NCBI GenBank assembly: GCA_944322285.1
Contig: CALUOR010000022.1
Location: 1 to 61,241 of the forward strand
Reading direction: 5' to 3'
From: an uncultured Bacteroides sp.
Lineage (GTDB): Bacteria; Bacteroidota; Bacteroidia; Bacteroidales; Bacteroidaceae
DNA length: 61,241 nucleotides
Every line of letters starts with the position of its first letter. The first letter of the stretch is position 1. The translations under genes were made by a program, and so were the position numbers. The notes under the pieces are model-generated. The model did not search any database, was not told the DNA's origin, and was given only the letters and a program-made list of their open reading frames with translations. This document shows positions 1-5,627 of the stretch, piece after piece.

Positions 1-264
1 GGTGCCGCCAATGCGGGCTACAAGGGTGCTGCCAATGCGGGCGACTGCGGTGCTGCCAATGCGGGCGACTGCGGTGCTGCCAATGCGGGCTACAAGGGTG
101 CCGCCAATGCGGGCTACAAGGGTGCTGCCAATGCGGGCGACTGCGGTGCTGCCAATGCGGGCTACAAGGGTGCTGCCAATGCGGGCTACAAGGGTGCTGC
201 CAATGCGGGCGACTGCGGTGCTGCCAATGCGGGCTACAAGGGTGCCGCCAATGCGGGCAACTTC
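1..264 (+). repeat. Eleven tandem 24-bp coding repeats
   Basis: The units begin every 24 bases from position 1 to 241. Two main variants alternate irregularly, ending TACAAG or GACTGC, in the order YK, DC, DC, YK, YK, DC, YK, YK, DC, YK, NF. Synonymous sites hardly differ between units (gcc or gct at one codon), which points to recent expansion by slippage or unequal recombination. The array probably continues left of the window. Confidence 0.9.
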
Positions 265-480
265 GGTGCCGCAATAGTTTCCAACAGAGGAAAAGTAAAG
301 GGAGGCAAAGGTTGTGTGTTAGTCGCCCGCAACATTGAATGGAGCAATGACACTAACCAATACGAAGTGACCGACTGGGCTTGCGGCATCGTTGACGGCG
401 TAAACATCAAAGAGAACACCTGGTACAGACTCGAAAACGGTAAACTCGTGGAAGCCGATGCCGAAGAAACCAATCAATAA
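1..480 (+). CDS. C-terminal part of an octapeptide-repeat protein (DUF7666-like), 5' end outside the window
   Basis: The gene enters the window already open in frame 1 and ends at TAA 478-480 (159 codons visible). Residues 1-88 are eleven octapeptides, GAANAG followed by YK or DC and once NF, encoded by near-identical 24-bp units. The remaining 71 residues (SNRGKVKGGKGCVLVAR onward) form a non-repetitive tail that resembles the end of Bacteroidetes DUF7666 proteins, whose Gly/Ala/Asn repeats are thought to fold as a stacked solenoid; that family link is from memory. The function is unknown. The last 23 bases overlap the next small reading frame, so the two are probably co-translated. The short window hides the N-terminal domain, so the family call is moderate. 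Confidence 0.6.
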   Translation, partial: GAANAGYKGAANAGDCGAANAGDCGAANAGYKGAANAGYKGAANAGDCGAANAGYKGAANAGYKGAANAGDCGAANAGYKGAANAGNFGAAIVSNRGKVKGGKGCVLVARNIEWSNDTNQYEVTDWACGIVDGVNIKENTWYRLENGKLVEADAEETNQ

Positions 481-634
481 ACCTTCCCGTGACATCTCCG
501 TCCCCGTCCGCTGCCGGCAGTGCGGGCACGCCTCGCAGTTCATCGGGAACTCCTGCCACTGCAAGGCGATGGGGAGGAGGGTCTGCGCCTGCGACCGCTA
601 CGGACGCATTTGTGAATGTTATGAAAGACTTTAA
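458..634 (+). CDS. Small cysteine-rich protein, possible zinc ribbon
   Basis: A 58-residue reading frame starts at ATG 458 inside the end of the upstream gene and stops at TAA 632-634. It contains CRQCGH near residue 19, then CHC and CAC, then CEC near the C-terminus. Nine cysteines in 58 residues fit a small metal-binding protein. A GGAAG at 449-453 could serve as the ribosome binding site. The next gene starts just past (651) or inside (621) its end, which fits the packed phage operon. The function is unknown. The alternative is chance, but the cysteine pairs and operon-style overlap make a real gene more likely. Confidence 0.55.
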   Translation: MPKKPINKPSRDISVPVRCRQCGHASQFIGNSCHCKAMGRRVCACDRYGRICECYERL

Positions 635-650
635 AGTGAAGAAAGACATT

Positions 651-1559
651 ATGACCACAGCCCAAGACCTTCCCCTCACCTTGGAAGGCGTCCTCGCCAA
701 CGCCCGCCCAAGCCTCCAAAAGAAAATCCTCTACTCCATAGACCTCATCCGCAAGGCAGAGAAGATGGCCCTGCGTCTTGACCCCGTGGATGGCTTCTAC
801 AACACCTTCTCCGGCGGCAAGGACAGCCAATGCCTGTACCATCTCGTGAAACTCGCAGGTGTAAAAGCCAAGACGCACATGAGCTTGACAAGCGTCGATC
901 CGCCCGAAGTCATCCGCTTTGTCAAACGAGAATATCCGGAAGTGGAACTCATCAAGCCACGAATGAGCATTTACGAAATGGCGAAGAAGAAACACATCTT
1001 TCCTACCCGAATATTCCGTTGGTGTTGTACCGAATTTAAGGAAACGTCCGGTGCTGGAAAGGTGACGCTCATCGGAATCCGAAAAGAAGAAAGCGCACGC
1101 CGTGCCAAGCGCCAGGAAATATCCACAGACATCAATGGCAAGCGAACAGAAGAATCCTTCGACCAATGGAGCGAGCACGAGGAAAAGATGGTGACCTGCG
1201 TGGGTGGAAAGGACAAGATACTCGTTTCTCCCATCATCCATTGGACGGAGCGCGATGTGTGGGAGTTCCTGAACAACAATCACATCCCGTACTGCGAGCT
1301 TTACGACCAAGGATATACCCGAATAGGCTGCATCTGTTGCCCGATGTCACGACCTCGGCAAAAGCGGAAAGAAATTGAACGCTGGCCTCACGTCAAGCGA
1401 AATTGGTTGAAAACAATACGATGGCTAATAGACAACGGATATATCAACCACAACTTCACTGATGCCGAAACAGGCTTCCGCTGGTGGATAAGCGACAAGT
1501 CCTTCGCCCAATTCTATGCCGACGAGTTCTTGCAGCAAAAGATAAACTTCCATACATAA
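651..1559 (+). CDS. PAPS reductase / PP-loop sulfurtransferase-like phage protein
   Basis: This 302-residue protein belongs to the phosphoadenosine-phosphosulfate reductase superfamily of adenine-nucleotide PP-loop enzymes. The PP-loop SGGKDS follows FYNTF near residue 48. Two cysteine clusters, RWCCTEFKE and GCICCPMS, resemble those of DndC-like and phage PAPS-reductase proteins and could carry a metal centre or the transferred sulfur. In such phages the substrate is unknown; DNA or tRNA thiolation are possibilities, not findings. I chose ATG 651 because GAAGAAAG lies just upstream and the conserved domain starts right after it. ATG 621 is possible. A GTG at 489 is unlikely, because the extra residues it adds are a shifted reading of the Cys-rich gene. 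Confidence 0.8.
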   Translation: MTTAQDLPLTLEGVLANARPSLQKKILYSIDLIRKAEKMALRLDPVDGFYNTFSGGKDSQCLYHLVKLAGVKAKTHMSLTSVDPPEVIRFVKREYPEVELIKPRMSIYEMAKKKHIFPTRIFRWCCTEFKETSGAGKVTLIGIRKEESARRAKRQEISTDINGKRTEESFDQWSEHEEKMVTCVGGKDKILVSPIIHWTERDVWEFLNNNHIPYCELYDQGYTRIGCICCPMSRPRQKRKEIERWPHVKRNWLKTIRWLIDNGYINHNFTDAETGFRWWISDKSFAQFYADEFLQQKINFHT

Positions 1560-1579
1560 ATGCGAAAACATCTGACAAT

Positions 1580-1766
1580 ATGAGGAAACGCCCCAAAAGC
1601 CGCGCACAAGTCCTCGACAAGGTACGACCTTGACGTGCAAAAGGTAGCCACTTGGAAACGCCAAGGTCCGGCCTTGTCAAGCGCATTTCAGCCACCGCTG
1701 ATTATCAACGAGTTACGAAAGCATCTATTTATTAAGAAAACTATAAACAAAAAGGAAGGATTATGA
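1580..1766 (+). pseudogene. Small frameshifted phage gene (about 61 residues if joined)
   Basis: ATG 1580 opens a frame (MRKRPKSRAQVLDK) that stops at TGA 1631. Skipping one base near 1621-1622 joins it to a second frame that reads YDLDVQKVATWKRQ and continues protein-like to TGA 1764-1766. That stop overlaps the next gene's start as ATGA, the junction used elsewhere in this operon. The downstream frame has no ATG of its own; only a GTG at about 1635 could start it. So this is a one-base insertion mutation, a +1 programmed frameshift, or a sequencing error. The function is unknown. Confidence 0.5.
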
Positions 1767-2041
1767 TACAGAAAGTAGAAATGTACCAAGCCGTGTGCGA
1801 CCGATGCGGACGGCCATGCGCCGAAATATCAGGCATCGTGGCTTGGAAGACCCCCGAATTCGCACGTATCGCGGCTTTGGAATCCGGATGGATTTCCATC
1901 AACAGCGGACTCTATTGCCCCGATTGCGTGGAATACGATGAAGAAACTGATAGTTACAAACCTAAAGACAAAATACGAAATGAGCAGATTGGACATACTG
2001 AAAGCCTCGCTGGAAAAGAAAGAGGCAAGGTTCAAGAATAA
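1763..2041 (+). CDS. Small phage protein with two CxxC motifs
   Basis: A 92-residue protein with CDRCGRPC near residue 12 and CPDC near residue 54, spaced like a four-cysteine zinc-binding fold. AAAGGAAGGA sits just upstream of ATG 1763, a clear ribosome binding site. The last 20 or so residues are Lys/Arg-rich and overlap the next gene in a different frame, so the useful fold is probably residues 1-70. No enzymatic motif is visible. It lies in the accessory plus-strand operon of the prophage. Confidence 0.7.
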   Translation: MIQKVEMYQAVCDRCGRPCAEISGIVAWKTPEFARIAALESGWISINSGLYCPDCVEYDEETDSYKPKDKIRNEQIGHTESLAGKERGKVQE

Positions 2042-2471
2042 GCTGGAAGAGCATTTCTCAGACGTCAGGAGCGCAAACGGCCAGCCGCTGAACGACAAGA
2101 GGCGCGGACGCTCCACCATGAACCGCTGGGAAAGGCAGAATGACACCCTGCGAAATCTCGACAAGGAGATAGAGCGTACAAAGGAAGCAATCCGGGATGA
2201 GGAATGCAAACAGAGATACATGGCCGATGTTAAGGACGGGATGCCAAAGGCTATAACAGACCTAATTAATGACGGAACATTAAGGCAATGGGGGAAATAC
2301 CCTAACATCCTGTTCGTGGACGGCGTGGACAAAGCCCGTATCATTTGGGACGGAAAGAAAAGGAAAGTGCTCCACAAGTTTACAAACTCGATTACCGACC
2401 CTGAACAGCGGAAGAAGTTTGCCGGCGTGTACAACCGATTGTACAATGAAATAAATGTAAAGGAGGAATGA
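1980..2471 (+). CDS. Phage hypothetical protein, coiled-coil N-terminal half
   Basis: A 163-residue charged protein. Residues 1-80 are rich in Lys, Glu and Arg with heptad spacing (ILKASLEKKEARFKNKLEE, later LDKEIERTKEAI), suggesting a coiled coil. The C-terminal half is compact (WGKYPNILFVDGVDKARIIW). I placed the start at ATG 1980 (MSRLDILKASL), the form I recall in related Bacteroides phage proteins, rather than ATG 1938, which would add 14 residues inside the upstream gene. No function is recognised. Confidence 0.65.
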   Translation: MSRLDILKASLEKKEARFKNKLEEHFSDVRSANGQPLNDKRRGRSTMNRWERQNDTLRNLDKEIERTKEAIRDEECKQRYMADVKDGMPKAITDLINDGTLRQWGKYPNILFVDGVDKARIIWDGKKRKVLHKFTNSITDPEQRKKFAGVYNRLYNEINVKEE

Positions 2472-2474
2472 CCT

Positions 2475-2864
2475 ATGAGACACTACACCATCACCCTCAA
2501 CGAAGAGCAGCTTCTGCTCGTCAGCCATTGCCTGGAGGACATACAACGATTTCTTGCGGGAGACACCGAACTCTGCCACGCCACCGCCTCATTGGACAAT
2601 TGGCGGGAACTGCATCACAAGCTCAACGAATTGCACCCGCTTGTCACTCCGGAACTTGAGTGGAACGCAAACTACGGATGGGACGGCGGCCATTGCTCCA
2701 ACAAGTTCCAGCGGGAAATGATAGCGCAGACCTACTACCTGTACCGCGAGATGCTACACCGGTACAATCAGGCCAATGGCATAGACAATGTCTATTCATC
2801 ACCGACCCTTCGTTGCGAAAACAGCGGAGAGCCTATTAAAATTACTTGGGAGGATAGGGAATGA
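2475..2864 (+). CDS. Phage hypothetical protein (129 aa)
   Basis: A 129-residue acidic protein. The first 75 residues look mainly helical (LNEEQLLLVSHCLEDIQRFL). It starts three bases after the previous stop, with AAAGGAGG just upstream in the end of the previous gene, a strong ribosome binding site. It ends in an ATGA overlap with the next gene. No known domain is recognised. Confidence 0.7.
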   Translation: MRHYTITLNEEQLLLVSHCLEDIQRFLAGDTELCHATASLDNWRELHHKLNELHPLVTPELEWNANYGWDGGHCSNKFQREMIAQTYYLYREMLHRYNQANGIDNVYSSPTLRCENSGEPIKITWEDRE

Positions 2865-3181
2865 TTACCGAGCAATACGTCAGCTTCGACACAGCAAAGA
2901 TGCTGAAAAAGGCAGGATTTACTGATGTCGTATATTGCCCCACGCAGGCACTCGCCGCAAGGTGGCTGAGGGAGGTGCATAATATACACGTGTCAGGTGT
3001 ACTTATAGATGACCTTGGCAAGAATAAAGAACCTGATTGGTTCTATACCATTGACCAGGTAAGCCCGTATGAGCAATATGTCCCTGTTAGTGAATGTAAT
3101 AGTTTCCAATCCTACGAAGCCGCCATCGAAGCAGGTTTGCAGGATGTTTTGAGAAAAATCATTAAAAACAAAGAGAAATGA
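2861..3181 (+). CDS. Phage hypothetical protein (106 aa)
   Basis: A 106-residue protein starting in an ATGA overlap and ending in another. The start, YVSFDTAKMLKKAGF, followed by a WLREVHNIHVSG helix, is typical of a family of small Bacteroides phage proteins of unknown function that I recognise only by general appearance. Its position between two unknown proteins and an ASCH-like protein gives no functional hint. Confidence 0.65.
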   Translation: MITEQYVSFDTAKMLKKAGFTDVVYCPTQALAARWLREVHNIHVSGVLIDDLGKNKEPDWFYTIDQVSPYEQYVPVSECNSFQSYEAAIEAGLQDVLRKIIKNKEK

Positions 3182-3825
3182 AAAAGATAATGTTCAATGA
3201 CCGTTTCGGGCTTACGAAAGCCGTGCTCGAAGGACGCAAGACACAGACAAGGCGGATAATGAAGACACAGCCGCCTTATGAGAACTTCGATATTGCATTC
3301 CCTGTATTTGAAGAAGAAAATTGGCGTATCAATCCGTTGTATAACGCATTCTGTTGGGTAAATAAGGATAACACAGCAGTATATACAGATTGGATAAGGC
3401 CGCAGTTTAAGGAAAGGGAAACGGTTGCCGTGGCGCAAAGCTACCACGACTGCGGAGTACCGAGATGGGACATAATATCTCAAGCCGTGGGCGCGACCGC
3501 CGCCGGATGGAATAACAAGATGTTCGTCCGCGCCGACCTGATGCCCCACCAAATCCGCATAACCAATGTGCGCATTGAACGCTTACAGGACATTTCAGAT
3601 GAGGATTGCTTACGAGAGGGGATTACAGATATGGGCGAAGGAGGAAGTTTGAGATATTCATTTGCAGAAAACATCAAACAAACCACCGGAGACATCATAG
3701 CCTTTTCAAACAACTTTGCTACTGCAAAAGAATCCTTTGCCTGCCTCATTGACAAGGTGAGTGGCAAAGGCACATGGGAAAGCAATCCCTACGTTTGGGT
3801 ATATGATTTTGAACTGATTAAATGA
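3178..3825 (+). CDS. ASCH / PUA-like domain phage protein
   Basis: A 215-residue protein. The N-terminal FGLTKAVLEGRKTQTRRI is the usual opening of phage ASCH-like proteins, which share a PUA-related beta-barrel expected to bind RNA or modified nucleic acid. A later segment, QIRITNVRIERLQDISDEDC, matches the conserved strand and helix at the domain's end. The C-terminus WESNPYVWVYDFELI is also typical. The cellular target is unknown. It overlaps the gene before it by ATGA and lies in the accessory operon. Confidence 0.75.
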   Translation: MKKIMFNDRFGLTKAVLEGRKTQTRRIMKTQPPYENFDIAFPVFEEENWRINPLYNAFCWVNKDNTAVYTDWIRPQFKERETVAVAQSYHDCGVPRWDIISQAVGATAAGWNNKMFVRADLMPHQIRITNVRIERLQDISDEDCLREGITDMGEGGSLRYSFAENIKQTTGDIIAFSNNFATAKESFACLIDKVSGKGTWESNPYVWVYDFELIK

Positions 3826-3832
3826 AAAAGAT

Positions 3833-4132
3833 ATGAACAGAGAAACGATTGAAAAGGCGGCAAAAGAATATGCCGACAGTATCAACATGATATATGGAAG
3901 CAAAGACAATATCAAGGAAGATTTCATTGCCGGTGCCCACTGGCGCATCAACTCCGTGTGGCATACGGATGTGAAAGCTGGGAATACCAGACGGGCGATT
4001 TTCGTCAGGTTCAATAACGGACTGTTTAATGTATTTGAAGATATACGGGATTTGAAAGGCATAGAGGATTTGGTCTGGAAGTTCGCCTACCTCGACGACC
4101 TGCTGCCCGACGGAAAGGAGGAAGCCCTATGA
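3833..4132 (+). CDS. Phage hypothetical protein (99 aa)
   Basis: A 99-residue protein with an N-terminal helix IEKAAKEYADSI and the segment FIAGAHWRI, seen in many Bacteroides phage small proteins that share the ETIEKAA(K/E)EYA opening. No function is known. It ends in an ATGA overlap with the DUF4406 gene, where GGAAAGGAGG is the ribosome binding site for that gene. Confidence 0.65.
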   Translation: MNRETIEKAAKEYADSINMIYGSKDNIKEDFIAGAHWRINSVWHTDVKAGNTRRAIFVRFNNGLFNVFEDIRDLKGIEDLVWKFAYLDDLLPDGKEEAL

Positions 4133-4599
4133 AAGTCTACATCTCCATCCCCATCACAGGACACGACATCGAGCAAGTGGAGGCAAGCCTTATCTTCGCC
4201 TCCGCCGTGCTGGAGAAGAAAGGCCACACGCCCGTGTCACCCCTCGACGTATCGCCCGACCCGGATGCGGACTATGCCGAACACATGGGAAACGACATCA
4301 CCGCACTCTTGGAATGCGACGCCGTCCTCTTCATGGACGGTTACGAAACATCAAAAGGTTGCCGCTTGGAACACGCAGCCGCAGAAACCTACGACAAACA
4401 GGTGTTCTATTCGCTGGACCGCATCCCCAACGCCGACATAAAGCCGCCGGAAAGCTGTCCTTACCACGTCAAGGACTTCAAGGAGTGCAAATATCAATGC
4501 GAAACAATTATAGGAGAAGGTAAACGCAAGATAAACTGCACCTGTGACTATTACACCAAGAATATGCTCATTGAAATAGAAAATTTAAAAATAAAATAA
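4129..4599 (+). CDS. DUF4406, nucleoside 2-deoxyribosyltransferase-like protein
   Basis: A 156-residue protein. Residues 1-100 match the DUF4406/nucleoside deoxyribosyltransferase fold: a strand MKVYISIPITG, then HTPVSPLDV, then the acidic helix with CDAVLFMDGYETSKGCRLEH, where the final Glu corresponds to the usual nucleophile region. Family members cleave or exchange nucleoside glycosidic bonds, so a role in nucleotide salvage or modified-base supply is an inference. The last 45 residues carry five cysteines (CPYHVKDFKECKYQC, then CTCDYY), an unusual tail that may bind zinc. Confidence 0.72.
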   Translation: MKVYISIPITGHDIEQVEASLIFASAVLEKKGHTPVSPLDVSPDPDADYAEHMGNDITALLECDAVLFMDGYETSKGCRLEHAAAETYDKQVFYSLDRIPNADIKPPESCPYHVKDFKECKYQCETIIGEGKRKINCTCDYYTKNMLIEIENLKIK

Positions 4600-4615
4600 C
4601 TAAAAAGATTAAGCC

Positions 4616-4975
4616 ATGTACATACAAATCAAGAACGACCCCGAAGCTCCGGTGTTGATGAGCCGGAAACTGTGCAAATCCTTGGGTTTCGACAAAGGAT
4701 ACGGCCCGTGGTTCATTCAATTGTCTCGCATACGCGGAAGCAACACTTTTGTCATTGTTCCACGCACGGGGCAGGACACTTTCCGGACACAATGCAGCAT
4801 GGTCACGAAAATGAAGCGTTGCAACCGACGCACGCCGTTGGCTTTCTTGTGGACCATACCATCGTTACACTATTTCCTGGCCGTAACAGGGCTGCGGATA
4901 GTTACCGGAAAGATACTGAGAGTGAAAGAACTAAGCGTAAACGGAAACAAATATTACGAGATATGCAACGACTGA
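4616..4975 (+). CDS. Phage hypothetical protein (119 aa)
   Basis: A 119-residue basic protein with no recognised domain. It holds several predicted strands (FIQLSRIRGSNTFVIVP; LHYFLAVTG). The start at ATG 4616 follows the previous stop by 17 bases. It overlaps the next gene by 13 bases. Its content suggests a small beta-rich fold; no function can be inferred. Confidence 0.6.
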   Translation: MYIQIKNDPEAPVLMSRKLCKSLGFDKGYGPWFIQLSRIRGSNTFVIVPRTGQDTFRTQCSMVTKMKRCNRRTPLAFLWTIPSLHYFLAVTGLRIVTGKILRVKELSVNGNKYYEICND

Positions 4976-5301
4976 ACCGACCCCGACCGGACATTCTGAT
5001 TTGCCGAAGCGGGCGAATCGACATACACAAGCGGGCTGCCGGTCGTATGGGGCTGGATGCCGACAGCCGCATTTCTTTCTTTATGGATGAGGAACAGAAT
5101 TTGTACATCCGCCAAGACAAAGACGGGCTTCACTCCATGTCGGTACGAGGGAAAATCTTGTTTCGCTATCAATCTGCCGAGACGGCACGTGCCATACTCT
5201 CACTTCCGGATGTTCCTCCGGACACGGACAAGGTACGTTTTCGCATCGGTGAGCCGGACGACGGACAGACGTTCCCCGTCATCACTCGCATAATGCTATG
5301 A
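4963..5301 (+). CDS. Phage hypothetical protein (112 aa), last gene of the left plus-strand operon
   Basis: A 112-residue protein beginning MQRLNRPRPDILICRSGRID at ATG 4963. An earlier in-frame ATG at 4672 exists, but the added 97 residues are a shifted reading of the upstream gene, so the later start is chosen. The protein alternates short strands and turns (MDEEQNLYIRQDKDG) and ends at 5301, just before a strong hairpin. Its N-terminal half resembles that of the preceding gene in character (both read as small beta-rich proteins). Function unknown. Confidence 0.6.
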   Translation: MQRLNRPRPDILICRSGRIDIHKRAAGRMGLDADSRISFFMDEEQNLYIRQDKDGLHSMSVRGKILFRYQSAETARAILSLPDVPPDTDKVRFRIGEPDDGQTFPVITRIML

Positions 5302-5311
5302 AGCGCAATGA

Positions 5312-5347
5312 AGCCCCGCTGACAAGACAAACTCCGTCGGCGGGGCT
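5312..5347. terminator. Bidirectional terminator between convergent operons
   Basis: Left arm 5312-5323 (AGCCCCGCTGAC) pairs with right arm 5336-5347 (GTCGGCGGGGCT), twelve pairs with one G-T, around a 12-base loop. It lies between the plus-strand stop at 5301 and the minus-strand stop at 5353. No long T-run follows on either side. Confidence 0.75.
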
Positions 5348-5352
5348 ACACT

Positions 5353-5493
5353 TCAATTCTTACTTTCGCTTTCCGTATCGCCTTGCTGAAGGGCGGTACT
5401 TTCAGCCGAAGCCGCTTCCAACGCTTCCACACGCTTTTCCAACTCTTCAATCTTCGCGAAGGCGTGGATTTCGTCTCTGATTTTCTCTGCCAT
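5353..5493 (-). CDS. Small coiled-coil phage protein (46 aa), end of the late minus-strand operon
   Basis: A 46-residue protein (MAEKIRDEIHAFAKIEELEK at the start) with a short leucine/alanine heptad helix and a Ser/Glu-rich tail. The start at 5493 is decided by a perfect AAAGGAGG (complement of 5503-5510), the strongest ribosome binding site in the region. A longer frame to 5574 is therefore unlikely. Last gene before the convergent terminator. Role unknown; small coiled-coil proteins in this position may be trimeric tail or assembly accessories. Confidence 0.6.
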   Translation of the reverse strand: MAEKIRDEIHAFAKIEELEKRVEALEAASAESTALQQGDTESESKN

Positions 5494-5627
5494 ATTCAAA
5501 AACCTCCTTTCTTTATGGTTAATACTACATATCCATTCACTTGCTTGGCACAAAATAACAATCTTTGCCCGCAATTACAGAGATATTTTGTGTCAAGAAC
5601 AGTTTGGTTTCAAAATAAACCTTACGT

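Noticed and set aside
1-264. CRISPR-like or tandem repeat array
   Set aside because: The 24-bp units follow each other directly with no spacers and keep one protein frame, so it is a coding repeat.
489-650. N-terminal extension of the PAPS-reductase-like gene from a GTG at 489
   Set aside because: The added residues are Ser/Ala/Gly-rich and are the shifted reading of the small Cys-rich gene, which better explains this stretch.
540-1310. 256-residue minus-strand reading frame
   Set aside because: It is antisense to the PAPS-reductase-like gene and has no domain.
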